A stretch of 64,000 bases of DNA from positions 310,001 through 374,000 of the forward strand of contig JAKNDB010000075.1 of NCBI GenBank assembly GCA_024305405.1. The letters are read 5' to 3'. Origin of the DNA: Dirofilaria immitis (Eukaryota; Nematoda; Chromadorea; Rhabditida; Onchocercidae). Under the pieces are notes generated by a model. That model worked only from the letters and a program-made list of their open reading frames with translations. It made no database searches and was not told the DNA's origin. The position numbers and the translations under genes are program-made. Below are positions 13,074-27,000 of the stretch, piece after piece. The stretch's first letter is position 1. Each line of letters starts with the position of its first letter.

Positions 13074-14066
13074 GTGATCGAATATGAAGGGAAGAGGAAA
13101 GAAATCAATATTGCTATATGTTAATATACAATTTGGAATTATGCTATTATATTTTGCACAGGTAAAAAAAAAGTGTACAACTGTTATCGGCAGCAATCAT
13201 TCGTGTGTATTTTAAACTTCATAGCATTCAATTGCTTTGTTTTACAACATATATGTGATACAACGTGTATATATTGTTATTATTACCTGTGTTTCATTTA
13301 TCATTATCATTAAAAAAGTGATAAGGGAAGCGTACTGCGAAAAAAAGAGAGAAAAAAATTATATATATAAATAATGCTAATATTATTACTTTGATAAACA
13401 AAAGATAAGAAATGATCGAAGAATCTATTCCTACCGTTCTCTCTTGATACCTATAGATTATTTATCAATGAAGAAGATTATTTGTATCAAATTAAATATA
13501 TGTGAAAAGAATAAGAGAGAGAGAGAGAGTTAATCAGATATGATAATTAAATGTTAGATTTTAAAGGTATATCGGTTGATTAGTATTAGAAATCAAAGAG
13601 CGCTTAAACTTTTACTTGTTAAAATGATGAGTCAAAAAGTCCATTATTTTCATCGATATATAATTCGAAATATTCCGAATAGAACATCGATTTCTTTCTC
13701 AGAATTCTTTTTCAGAATATTAGTCTTTGATCTCTAAATTAATTCATTAAAAACTTATTGGAACATTTTATATTCCTAATAAAAAAAAAACTTCCTAAGT
13801 AGTAGCTGAAATTAAAAAGGCTAAAATCGATATATGATAATTTTATAGTTGTATTTCTTTCAATTTTACGTATCAATCAATATATCAATAAATCAAATGA
13901 AATAATAAGAGAAGCAAAACATTGTTATGATAAGGTAAAATGCTATGGAAAGGTAAAAATAAAAAAAAGTTTTCTAAACTATAAAATAAATTTATATAAA
14001 ATAAAAAAGTAGAAAACAAATTATATTATCGCTTGAATTCACCACATATAACGTGCAATGAAACAT

Positions 14067-14069
<3 letters not shown>

Positions 14070-14127
<58 letters not shown>
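14070..14127. repeat. (AG)n microsatellite
   Basis: Uninterrupted AG dinucleotides for about 58 bases. On the minus strand it forms a Ser-Leu repeat open frame that is only a shadow of the repeat. Confidence 0.98.
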
Positions 14128-14131
<4 letters not shown>

Positions 14132-15264
14132 GAAGAAATTTTATCAATCGATCAAAAATTATCTCAAAATTTTGCACATATTAATTTAAATAAAATTTTA
14201 AAAATAAATATTATCATATCTGTTTATTATATTTTATCAGTTTAGGCTTATCGAATAAATTTTATTTGCCAAGTTTAAATATTCTAACTTTATCGATTTA
14301 TAAAAAGCAAAAAGAAAATATGGCATATTTTAGAAAGAAAATTTAGTAAATTTATTTATTATCATAATAGTCTAATCATATCATTTACTCGAGATTTCTA
14401 GATACAAAAGTCTTGAAGTGAAGATAGATGATAGAAATATACCTGTTCAACTACATCCAAATCTTTCTTCTCTTCTCTACTTCTCTCTTCTCTTTGTACA
14501 AGTAAACAAATAGAGAAATGAGTGATAAAATTGGAAAGAGAGAACATAAGATAAATTGATGAAGATGGGGAGTAGAGAATTAAAATAAGAATCTGTGGAA
14601 AATAGATGGAAAAGAAAGGAGAGGAAAGATAATTAAGTAATAGAAAGAGTGAGAAATGAAGTTGATGAATCTTCGCCTTTTCCTGATAAATGAATAAATT
14701 CTTGCTTTCTCAATTCTTTAAGGAATAGGAAAGGTCAATAGGTCAAATTATTTTATAAGAATGATAAATCGATTGGACATAAAAATAAAAATTAACTTTG
14801 CAAAATGATGGATGAATTTTGATTTTTGTTCAGCGATAAGGTTATTTTCGACAAATAATGTTATCAAATTTTAACATCAATAATCAATCATTTATCATTT
14901 TATATTAAGCAAATCAATAAATAAGTAAAATAAATAATTAATCAATATTATATTATATTATTCCTAAACAAATGCTTCATTTTCATTTTTTCTTTTTATT
15001 CTTTGATAAGCAAAAAAAAAGGTAAAGAATAATATTATTATTATCAGAGAGATATATTTTAATCATTTTTATCAATAAATAGATAAATTGTTGATTGATT
15101 GATTGATTGATGAAATCAACAAAAAATATGACAATATTATTAAATTAAAATTAATCCATCCTATTTCAACTATCTTATCTTATCTTTTATCTTATTAATA
15201 AATTCTCGATATATCGGTATCCAATGAATATTGTTGATATTACTAATATTTTGAAGTTATTGTA

Positions 15265-15460
15265 GGGAAAAGGAAGTTAGGAGAAAGTTATTGATAGGAA
15301 AGAGAGAATTATCGAAGGGAGAGAATTAACGGTAAAAGGAAAGCTATCCGAAGGGAAAAAGAAAGAGTTGCAGATGGAAAATAAAAAGTTACCGGAGTAA
15401 AGGGAGAGTTGAGAGAGGAAAGAAGAGAATAACCGGTGGGAAAGAAACAGTGAATATGAA
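15265..15460 (+). repeat. Polypurine-rich tract upstream of unc-73
   Basis: About 200 bases very rich in A and G on the plus strand, with recurring GAAAG and GTTAT/GTTA words. It produces a Ser/Leu/Phe-rich shadow frame on the minus strand. Such tracts can sit in promoters or 5' leaders, but function here is unknown. Confidence 0.7.
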
Positions 15461-15472
15461 AGCACACTATGA

Positions 15473-15628
15473 AGCTGCAATAGTTGTAAACAAATTCGTG
15501 GATCTCAAGGTTTTGCAGCTATCGGTTTCCGGGGTTTTAGATGTTGGAGAGATGAATTGTTAAGAAGTCTCGGGGATATGGAAGATGGAGTGATGGTGTA
15601 TTTGTTATTATCACTTATGATTTTATAA
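15473..15628 (+). other. Short unassigned open frame, possible 5' exon of unc-73
   Basis: About 51 codons open between TGA (15470) and TAA, unusually GC-rich for the region, reading QGFAAIGFRGFRCWRDELL and then an ATG-containing stretch. It begins just after the polypurine tract and lies 1.2 kb before the first certain unc-73 exon. No similarity is recognised and the splice signals around it are unconvincing, so it may be leader sequence or chance. Confidence 0.15.
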
Positions 15629-16798
15629 TTGTCATCAATTAGTTGACTACCATTACCAGTAATGAAATAAAATAAAATTTGATTAATTTAAGTGATGCCC
15701 GATACTAACAAGCTACTATTAAGTAGCTAAGGATTATAAATCAAAAATCTGAGATTCTCATCCTTATCAGCTATCACTTGTTGTTGGTATATCACAAATC
15801 ATTCTTCTTTACAGTATTGCTATACTACTATATGAATAATCGCGTTACGATCGTGCATATTTTTGTGCTCACCTTTATCTCAATAATTAAAATGATTGTT
15901 TTTGTTCCATTTTTTTCCATATCATAAATAATAATATTTTATTATCATCATTAATAATAATCGTAATAATAAGTTATCGATAATCAGTCGCAGTAATCTT
16001 TTGATAATATCGTTAACAACAGTTTTAGTTTCCTGATCTTACTTAATAATTATAATTATATTGATTATATTCGTTTTAAATCATAATGATTGGTAATTAT
16101 AGCTATTGCTTTTTCTCTCACTTACATAATTTGATAGGATTATAGAAATCGTTATTTGTATTAATATTAATCTTTATTACAACTTTAAAAAAAGTTATAC
16201 CGATAATTCTAATCATTCGATTTGATAAGTGCTTTAAATCATCACAAAAGTTACATTTTCTCGAATTTCTATAAACTCACCTTTAATTTTTATCAGGAAG
16301 AAATTTTCTGAATGTTAACTTTTTATCAAATTTGGCTAGCAGTAATTTGTTGAGCTTCATTATATCTCATGATTATCACTGGTATTATTATTATTATCTT
16401 ATAACTATATAATTTTGAATAAGTCGCGATCATTTGCGTCATCTGAAGATAATATATGTATTAGAATATGCGTAAATTCCACGAATCATTTCTAGAAATT
16501 CCATAAAGCAGCATTATGTTAATGTTAATATTTGTTAATAGTTGTATGTTCTTTAATAATTACTCTTAATGTTACAATTGTTTAATAGTATTCTTTAATC
16601 ATTATTTTCAGTGTTATAATTGCTACATGAAATCTATTATTACTTCTAGATTATTTTTGTTATTGCTATTAATCATTATTATTATTATTATTATTATTAT
16701 TAATAAAATAGTATTTATTATTACTCTGATATCATTTGCGATTTCATGAAAATATCAATACATGATAGTATATTATGTGAAGTTGTTTTCTAGTATAG

Positions 16799-18084
16799 AA
16801 ATACGGACGATCATTGCGGCAAAAACGTAGATCAAGTTTGGGACATCAAAGGTCCGTGGGACAAAGCGCTGCATCATTAAATGGTAGAGATGCGAGATGG
16901 ATGCCCAAAAGCTGAAGATATCCTTCATGTGTTACGTGATCGTGTGGCATTATTACCTGGTACAAGAGATAGGAATGGTCGAGCTGTGATTATCTTCCCT
17001 GCTCGTGAAAATACTGCACCAATCAATTCTGATTATATCCGGAATATACTTATTTATCTCCATGCTGTTACGGCGTTAGTTTTTGCAAAATATTTTAAAA
17101 AGGGAAATCTTAAAAATTTTAGAATGTAAGAATAAATTTTGACTTAGCAAACTGAAAATTCTGGTTGAAAAAATTGTATCAATTATAATTTTCGAATAAG
17201 TTGACGATTAGAATAATTTGACATGTGATGTAATTAGGCTGCTGTGATCAAATAATTCATACATCCTATGTCAAATCAGTGTCTTATAAGAAATCATAAT
17301 ATTAAACATTCGCCTTTGTTCATCTAGAGTTGATAAAGCTATTGTTTATTCATCTCTTAGAATGTTAGAAAATGAATAAACCGCTATAGATTGATTGTTA
17401 AAAGATAGTTACCATAAAATAAAAAAAATTGCGAAATAATTGTTTGATCAAGTATTTTGAATGATCATGTGAGTTTTTAGAGATGATTATAAGGATCGTG
17501 GTTTTACAATCATCATCGATATGCGTAAAGGCACAACATGGAACAACGTTAAACCGATTCTCAAATGTATACAGGTAATTGAAGTATCGTATTTTTAAAA
17601 AATGCTTACCAGTAATTAATTTCATTTGAAGAAAATATTGCTTGCCTTTTTTGGGAAAAGAGATTTCAGAAGTTTTAAAAACTTAGAATGGAAGTGGTAA
17701 CTGTATTATTCTTATAATTTGGCGTTTTTAATCATTTTTTAGTTTTCCAAAATTATTGAATTCAGATGTTTTGTCCTTTGTTTTTGAAATCATTTGACAA
17801 TTTTCTATAACTATCGCGATGGAAATTCAGGTGATTTTAGATGGCTGAATTTGATTTACTAATTATAGGAGCACTTTCCGGCGGAAGTTCATGCTGTCTT
17901 GATAATTAAACCCGACAAGTTTTGGGAAAAGCATAAAACGTCGGTGTCAAGTGGAAAATATAAATTTGATATTCAAATGATTTCGGTCGAAGGACTTATG
18001 CGATATGTAGATTCGTCGCAATTAACTCGTGATTTAGGTGGTTCACTATTTTATGATCACGATGAATGGCTTGAAATAAGAATG
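16799..18084 (+). CDS. unc-73: unc-73 exons for N-terminal region and Sec14 (CRAL-TRIO) lipid-binding domain
   Basis: Exons 16799-17074, 17481-17574, 17869-18084. The first opens after an ATAG acceptor in a frame rich in Arg, Ser and Gln ([20 protein letters not shown]), then needs one A removed from the A-run 16907-16910 to enter the Sec14 frame ([20 protein letters not shown]). If no indel is assumed, translation could start at ATG 16881, which has a TAA directly before it in frame; I favour the indel because such errors recur in this gene. The Sec14 body shows [31 protein letters not shown] and [10 protein letters not shown], all family signatures. An N-terminal exon with the real start is still missing. 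Confidence 0.88.
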
Positions 18085-21000
18085 GTAATCTAGTTTTCTT
18101 ATTTCTCATATTTTCCGATTCTAATGTGTTTTTAATAAAACACGATAATTCCATTTCATTATGCATGACATTTATCCATTAAAGTGCAGATTTATTTCTT
18201 ATATGATTCTCCCAAAATGTGTCATGACCATTTTTTGAAGAAAGAAGTAGTTGTCATCAAACATGCAGGAATTGGAAAGATTAATATGGCAAACGATTGA
18301 TATTATGCATAATTTCGAGAACTTTCGTGAAGAAATAAAAAATGGTGAAATGCCAATTGATGTTGCAACAGCCGAACGTGCCACGTCTGCGCATGTTACA
18401 CTAAAAAGAAAATCTTAGGTGCACCAATCGAGCGGATTCAACATGACGTTGAACGGGTAAGTAAAGTAGATGTAAATTTAATTTACTCTATATAAGTATT
18501 ACAAACTTTAAGCTATAACGGAAGGATTTCACGACTCCATTTTTAAATATGTTTTTCTTTTTTTTTCAGGTGCGACAGCGAATATCAGGTTCTAGTAATG
18601 GGACACATGAAGATAGTTGTGATTTATCAAATGAACCAACAGCTAATCCGGATCTTGCTGCTGCTCTTCCCAATCTTGCATCTCTTATCAATTCGCTTCG
18701 TACCTCGAAGTTTATTGAATTTTAAAATATTTTACTGTCAAATTGATGAGAAATTTATTGTTTAACTCAAACAGATGGAATTCCATATTCATACCTTAAT
18801 GTTTTTATTTTTAATATGATTTTTTCAGGGATGAGATTTTTGTGCAGTGGGAAACACGTCGGCAGAAGCTAGATCATTGCTATCAACTCAAGCTTTTGAA
18901 CAAGATGCAGATAAGGTGTACATTTTTGTGATTATTTTTCTGCAGAAAGCTTTTTTCTCTCCCTTCATTATCTTTTCTCAGTTTTCTTTATCTCAGAGTT
19001 CGTTTACCTTTCCAAAATATTTTCTCTTTTTTCTCATATATGTAAAAACTAATTTATTTAGATGTTTGATTGGATTCGAAGTCATTATGCTTTATCAACG
19101 CAACGACTTCTTGAAATCGGCGATTCCGAACAGTCAACTTCAATGTTACTTACAGAGCATCTTGATTTTATCGCGGCAGCTAATGTTAGGTTTTTTTGAG
19201 GCTTTTTTAATTTCCTAAATGAACTTAAAATAAGAAAAATCTTGCAAATGATTTAACTTCCTATTATCTCTATTAACAGATGAGATGCAATTTTACTGAT
19301 ATAAATGATGAATGAATTGTACAGAATACTGAAGTTAATGTATCACACGTCATGACGGTTGCCAAACGTCTTCGCGAAATTGGAAATTATGGAAAAGTAC
19401 AAATTGAAAATGTGGCGATGCATTTGGATGAAGAATGGCGACGATTCAAACAAATTAATGACCAAAGATCTCGCCTTCTTGATTTAGCGCTTTCCTTCCA
19501 TCGTAAAAGTCATATCGTAAGTTTTTATTATTTTTGTTTTAAGGTTTAATATCACATATTCATGATGTTTTGTAGGGGATGATATTTTAAAAATCTGATA
19601 TAACTAGCTAGCTTTTTGATTGTATTGTAAGTCTGTAAACCTTTTTTTGATTGCATTTTAAGTTTTTTGACTTGGTCGATGTTAATTTAAAAAAAAAAAA
19701 CGAACTTTTCATTTATTTGTTTCAATTAAATAATTGCTTCAAATCAATTTATTCATACTGCAGTATTTGTCTAATACACCATCATGGTTGCATAACATTA
19801 CATTGGATAATAGTAGACGAATGGGTCAATATTCTGGTGATGAATTGGAAGCAGCAATAGCCGAACACGAACGTTTCGGAGAAATATTCTTGCAGACATA
19901 TGCTGAAGTAAAACTGACAAAATTTTTAGTGCAGTTTAAGAACGATTTATCAGATCGCAGTTTTTATAATTTCAATGAAAAATCACATAATTTATGTTTA
20001 TAATCAGTAGCTAAAGCTTTAATGCGTTTCTCTTTATCATAAATAGGAAAAATTTTGTTTTTTATTCCTAATTATAAATATATTGCTTTTGTTTGACTTA
20101 CAGGAGTTAAGTCCTTACTAAGGATAATAGAATTCTCATAAAATCAAATTAATATGAATTTGTTATTACGTATTAAAATCAGAATTTAGCCACTGGAACA
20201 TATTTTTAAGTAGATGAGTAAGTATAAGTAATAGGTGGAATTAGTTTGAATATTGCAGTTATACAAATAATTTATATTCAGGTAACTTTTTAAACGATCA
20301 TTCCAACTAATTTCAGAGCGAATATTCATTGCAGGCTATTGGTGATGGCCGCTCTCTAACACAAATCTTAAAAACAGTAGCAAATGATGCAGTTGGCCAG
20401 AATAATGCCTATAAACATGTTGTTGATTTAATTCAACAAATAACTCGAGCACACAAAGAATTACATTCTCAGTGGCAGGCCAAAAAGTTACGTTTACATT
20501 CCAGGCTTGCATTGATTGCTTTCGAAACAGATACTCATAGGGTTAGTTTTCTTTTTTTTCTAAATATTTCCAAAAATAGTTTGAATCTCCATACGGTTTC
20601 AAAAATCCCAGAGAAGAAATGCGTTCTTGCATGCCAGTTTTCCATGAACAAACGTTTTAAATTATGTCTAGCCATTAAAGCCATTAAATAAGCTTGATAA
20701 AATTGTTTCGCAAGATTAACATGTAACTTGGTCTATTCCATTTGAAGACGCACGAAATAAATGCTGGTTATAAAAGAAACAATTAAAATCTGGTTTGTTC
20801 CATTAACGCTTTTTATATTTAATTATTTGATTCAGCCGGTTGGGAAGTTTAACATTTCACTTTTATTATTTATGTCTCTTATAAGTTGATTAAGCACTTT
20901 GCTAAATAATCAAATTATATTTTGTTATTTTTACATTGATCGCATTAAATAAAAGCGTATTATAATATTATATATAAATGATATATGGATAAGAATTATA

Positions 21001-24000
21001 AAAGATATGAGCTACGGCATTTTATTTTTGGTTGTTTCAGGTTCTTCAGTGGTTGGAAGAACATGGCGATGCGTACTTAAATAAAAATACTGCTATTGGT
21101 AATAATTTATCGCAAGCAAAAAGTTTTACAAAGGAATCATAGTCATTTTCGATCGGTAGCCTCTAATACTTACTCAAATGCGGAAAAATTATTTACTGCA
21201 TCAAATACAATAATTGAGTCTGGTAAGTTTTCATTCCCCTGTGTTATATATGACTTATAAAATTTTACAGTTCCGTGTTGAAGACTACCGGTTGCTTTTC
21301 ATAATAATAAAAAGTATTATTATAAATGTGGTTGTAAGTCAATTCACAGTACTAAACTAATGTTGCCCGTTAAAATATTTTTATCCACTCATACAATGTA
21401 CTTTCCATAGTTCGAATCATCTCTTCATTGCTAAAGCAAACTTAGAAATTTCCCCTCAGTATGCTTACTAGAATGTGCGCTCTATCGTATGCTTAGACAA
21501 TGCTACTGTAAGATGCACGGATCACGCTAATAATAAATAGCTTTTGTGCAGTTTTATTTGCGAAGAATTTCTACAAATTAAATTTTAGTAATTGCAATTT
21601 TCAAAAACAAAAATGCTAATTTCAGGTGAATGCGACATACAACAAATGAGTGTTGTAGTGGAAGAATTGAGGAGGCGAATTGAGGCGTTTTCCGCTAAAG
21701 TTTGATGTGTTTTCTTCCTCTTTGAAAATACTCAAAAATATCATTTTATAATATTACTTGTGTATCATAAATAAAAGGAAGTTATTTCTAGGTTGAGGCG
21801 CGACGAGATTTGCTAAATAAATCGGTTCTGTTTCACACACATTATAATGAGATTATGGAATGGTATGGACGAATGGAAGTGAAAAGTAGCCAGTACGATT
21901 TTGTTTCGACAAACGTCCAAGAAGGGAACGTCGTAAAGAAGAATGGATGATTGAAAGTGATGCAACTGCACAGGTCTTTCATCGCGCTAAATACTTAATT
22001 AAATTTATTTCATTTTCTTAATGAGTATAATTTGATGAAATCATGACTTCTAAATTTTCTTCAAATAAATTTTTTCTTTAATTTCCTTCAGATTTTGCTA
22101 TATCTTATTCATAATTGCGATGTAATTATATGTTAGGTATAATTATTTTTATAAAATATAGAGATTATTTTGTTTAATTGCTCTTAAATTAATTTTTCTA
22201 AGTTAAATATTTTAGGAAATCTAAATTTCTAGAAATTTTACTATCTGATTTTATTTTAATTTAGGCATATGCGACTACAATGGGTGAAGGAAATCAGCTG
22301 ATCAGGGCGTTGGAGCAACAAGCTAAAATGATGAATATCGATAATCGTGAAACAGTTAGTGTCATCGAACGCCTAATCAATGATATTGGTAAGTGTTAAC
22401 TTATTTGCAAGTTGTAGTAATTCGATTCTATATCGAGTGTTTAATTAAGTTTGGAAATAAATTTTTCTTTTCTATTCAGTGTTTTTAATTTATAGAGCAA
22501 CGACATGCAAAGCTGGCTGATCGTTGGCCACATCAAAGAAGGTCTCTTCAGCTTGGTGTGAAATTTGCAGCTTTTATCAAAGATTGCAGACAGATTATTC
22601 AACAGCTTAAGGTATGAACAAATTTATGTGGTAACTGATGTCCAGTGATTTGGAAGTCTCTGGTATTATATCTGGTATTTCAATTTATTTCCTTCCTTAC
22701 GTGTATTTTCCAGTGACATGAACTCAAGCTTTTTAAAAAATAATATGTTTGAATTTATTTTATTCGAAAATAGGTAACTGAATTCGTTTAACTTTCGCTC
22801 AAGCCTAGAAGCAATTTGAAGTTCGAGATGGAAACAAAGGAATATTGGAGCTTTACATGAAAAATTTGTTAAACTATGCAGATATTTTGGGATTATTTTT
22901 GTTCTTTAATATTTACAGAACTGGCGCGAAGATATGTTGGCTTTGGTGAAATCTAATAATTTTGCTGAGCGTGCAGAACATATTTTACCATACCAAGATG
23001 ATAATACTACCCAGGTTAAGAATGCCGTCACAGGAGTGAAAAATAATGCTGCTGAGTTGCTGCAGGTAATTAATCACAAAGTATTCTTCAATTAAAACAA
23101 ATGAAAGTAACAGCAACTATTAAATCAATAATTATGAAAGGAAAAATAAATCAGTCATCTAGTTTAATTCATTTCTCTTTACATGATAAGGTCGGGAACT
23201 TTTGGGTATGAGGATTTCAGTTCTGACATATTTTTCTATAGAAGTTTACATTTTTTCTTTCGTTTTGATTCCTTATTGCTCGCACATCAATTTTTGATAT
23301 CACTTTCACTTAATTCATAGTTTTACTCACCAACGTTTTGGAATGAAGTTTAATTCTTGATAAAATAATTCCTTGCTTTGTCGGTAGCTATATTTATGAA
23401 AACCATATAAATGACTCCAATTTTTAAATTTTAAATCCAATATTAATTTTTTCAGAAATTTTATTTTCTAATAAAAATATTCACTAATTTGTCTTCAGAT
23501 TTTCTCGTCTTTTTATTATTCCTACATTTTCCAGTGTCTTATCTTATTCATTTTCATTGCTAATTATGTTATTGCGTTCTATGGAACCAGCCATCACTCC
23601 AAATTTTGGTTAACTTATCTTTGTTATGTTCTTGTGTACAGATTCGCAAGCTGAATGACTATTTGTTATTATGAATGACAAAAATAAATCGAAAAAATTT
23701 TCAAGAATAGGAAGTTTTAAATAATGGCAAACGAAATTGTTCTATATGATATTTTATCAAAGATGAAGCAAGCAAAATATTCTTTGTATACGTTGAATGC
23801 ACATGATGTCCAAATCTGATACCTTTTTTTCGAAGTCGCTTACTAATTCTTGATCTTTATATTATGGGTTGCCCCACTAATCTATGACTAATATAACAAA
23901 TTCAAATGATTTCCACAATTATTTCAATTTCTAACAAGACATTTCTTTTGTTATTCATATTCACAACTATGCTGTACCTTTTATTTATCCTCGTTTACAA

Positions 24001-27000
24001 GTAATCTAGTAAAATGTTTAGTTCAGAACTTCTTACAAAACCAAAAATTTTAAGCTTAGCCATTTTATGCAAATTCAAATATTTTGATTTATTTCTACTA
24101 TAAAATGTTGCATAAAAAGACGATGAGTAATCGCTTCAATTCAGTAGTTATTCTGCCAATGAAGTTCAATTTTTGTTTTATGTTGATATGAACAGCCAAT
24201 AACGAATAATCCTTTTTCAATCCTTTAAGCAGTTTGCTGCTAGTTTGACTGCGAATTATTTTTCGTCGTGCTTTAATATTTCATATCAAGAATTTTCTTT
24301 TTTTTTTTGTTTTACGAAATTCATGGGAAGTGAATACTCGAGCTTTCCGATTATTCGCAGTTCTAGTCATTTTCTCTCTTTTTTTTCTAATGAGTAAAAA
24401 GAGGAGAAGAATGCAGAGTTGAAAGAATGGAAAGACTAATTTAGAACTGGAAATTCTTATCGGTGATTAATGTTTTATGCTCGAATTAGTTGAAGCAATA
24501 ACCGTAGAAATGATGATTGACATTGCAGATGTATTGGTCGAAATTTTTATAAGTTATCTGTTTTTGAAAGCATAAATTTATTCTATTTGAAGGCTCTTCG
24601 AGACAACGAATCTACACTTGTTAATACAGAGGGTATCTTAGCCACCGATGTGATTATTACTAGCTTACAACAGCTTACTGATTGTCAACGTGAAGTAATG
24701 CAGGTTAGTTACTTGTTAGGCAAGATACTTTTATCGTTTTCATGTTAAATATCTTGTTATCACTGTCAAGAAAAAAATAATCAAAGAATTGATATTTTCC
24801 AATGAAACTTATTATTGACAATCGTGAAGTTTTTGGCAGTATGTGATTTTGTTAAGTGAAAAATATTCTTATTGAATCAAATGCAGTAATTCCTTTTTAT
24901 TATTAGTACTTTTGTTTTTGTTTAGTTTGGTAAAGATTTTTATAGAATAGTTTTGAATATATCATCATTAATTAATAAAATTTTTTTTTGCAGTATATGT
25001 GTATATAGAGTGTAATTAATTTGTATGTAATTTAAGTCATTTACTTCAGAATTATTTTGATAATGACAATGAGCAAAGAAGAAATTTCAGCTTATGAAGT
25101 ATGGTTGCTGATTTTATTTTTGATATATCTTAGGTAGCGCAAGAAACGCACCATCGAATTGAGCAGTGCATGCAGTTTAATCGTGCACGCGCAATGGCAG
25201 CAGTTGCAATTCAAAAATGCAGTATGAAGAAACAAAATTACTTCATATGAATACAATTCCAACTTCTTTGGAAGAAGCTCTAGCTGCTCAGGCTGTTCAT
25301 AAACAATTCCAGCATGCTGTTGAGGTAAATTGGTTGGATGGAACTGAAATTAATTTCTTTCATTTTCGAAAGATAAAAATTTTTTTAAACGAATTTATTA
25401 AGTAACGGAAAATAAACTTTTTCACTCTGCTTATTTTCATTTCGACATGAATTTGTAATAAAAAAGATAGAAACTCCGAAATTAAAAGAGTAAATTTTTT
25501 TGGATTGGAACGGTATTCTAATGAAATGAATGGAATTTTTGGGGCGTTGAATAATTCGTATTCTTTTTGATTTTCTTTTTAATAATGCTTTTGATGGACT
25601 TAATGGTTACTATAAATCCTATTATTCTGTAATGCTTTAACTTATCTTCCTGCCTAAGCAGTTTGGGAAGTTAAGAGCTAGAATTTTCATTTTCCGTTCT
25701 TATTCTTTTTGTTATTGGGTTTTAGAGGCTTTCATTATGGGTATTTTGTATTATTAGCGGCAGCTTAGCCAACCGAAGTCTTGGCACTCGGTTAAAATTT
25801 AGTTTTTAAACTTTAAACCCATTGAGTGATAATCACTTAGTTTGTATGATGTCGTGCCGACATTTCTGGCAACAATTTGAGTATGCAGTTTTTTCCAAAA
25901 TTGGATTTCAAAATTTGCATATCGAATATATATTAATCATTTGTAAATAATGATAAGTTAGGATATGTTCTAGTATTTGCATAAGGAACTTGCATGCGAA
26001 ATTTTTGCATTTTTCTCAAAAAAATTGTGCTAATTTCAATTTTACGAGAGGAATCAATTTAATCTTTTATAAAATTATAAAGTATCGAGATCAATCACTC
26101 GTGTAGCTTTTTTCTTTAGATGTTATAATATTATTTCGGGATTCAGCCTTTTCTTTAGAATGTAGTGTATTAATTACTAATATGCTACATTCTACTTACT
26201 AATAAAAATTTGGTTACTGATGCAAAATTTAGAAATGCGATTTAAAATATTTTAAAAAATAAGTAAGTCATTAAGTGTTTGAATTCCGGAAAAAGTTAGA
26301 GAGATTTCTTATCGCAGTTTTTCTTAAAATTTATCCAAAATTTTTTCAGAGCCTTTGATATCCAATGCTGTAAGTTTTAGAGTATCAGTCGTACAACAAG
26401 TTCGTTTTTGAATAAAACCGATCAACTAATCAGCAATGGTGGTGTTGATGTCCGTTCAGTCGATGATTTAAATGAAGAAGTATTAAATCGCTGGAGACGA
26501 CTAGTTGGTGTTACGGAAGAAAGAAATAAATTAATCAAAGCAGGTGTAGTGTGCTACAAAACACTACATCAAGGAGTCTGTTTTTCCTTGATATTTCATC
26601 TTTTTAAAGATTAAAATTGAAGTTTGTTGGATAGAACATATAAGCTTTATCTGACTGATAAAGATTACATCAGTTGCGATAAAATGAGCAGGAAAGATAA
26701 CAAAGATAATGGTTTATGTTTGAGCTAGTTAGCAGGGAAAATGGAATGGAGCATCATCTTGTTCGACTGATGATTGCATTTCAATAAAACTAATAAAAAA
26801 TTATAGAAAATTTAAGTATTCTTTACGGATTCATAAAAAATTTTGGTAAATATTAGCTTTGCATAGCTACAGTAATTGATGTGACCTAATTAACACCAAT
26901 CTATATAAAGAAAATTAAAATGTATGAAGAATATCAATTTCAAAAAATCACATTTATCGAATTTTAAAATTGATTGAGTTTTACTTAGTCAAAAACACTT

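Larger units (their letters stand above)
11987..16798. other. Upstream/intergenic region between divergent PCMTD-like gene and unc-73
   Basis: About 4.8 kb between the PCMTD-like start codon (minus) and the first recognised unc-73 exon (plus). It should hold both promoters and unc-73's true 5' exon(s), because the exon at 16799 opens without a start codon in its frame. The region contains a GA repeat, a hairpin, small ATTG and TTA microsatellites (about 15095, 16676), a polypurine tract and one short open frame, listed separately. No tRNA or other RNA gene is seen. Confidence 0.6.

Noticed and set aside
18847..19218. 123-codon open frame in the unc-73 spectrin region
   Set aside because: Mostly an out-of-frame reading across two real exons and an intron, created by a lost T at 18894-18897.
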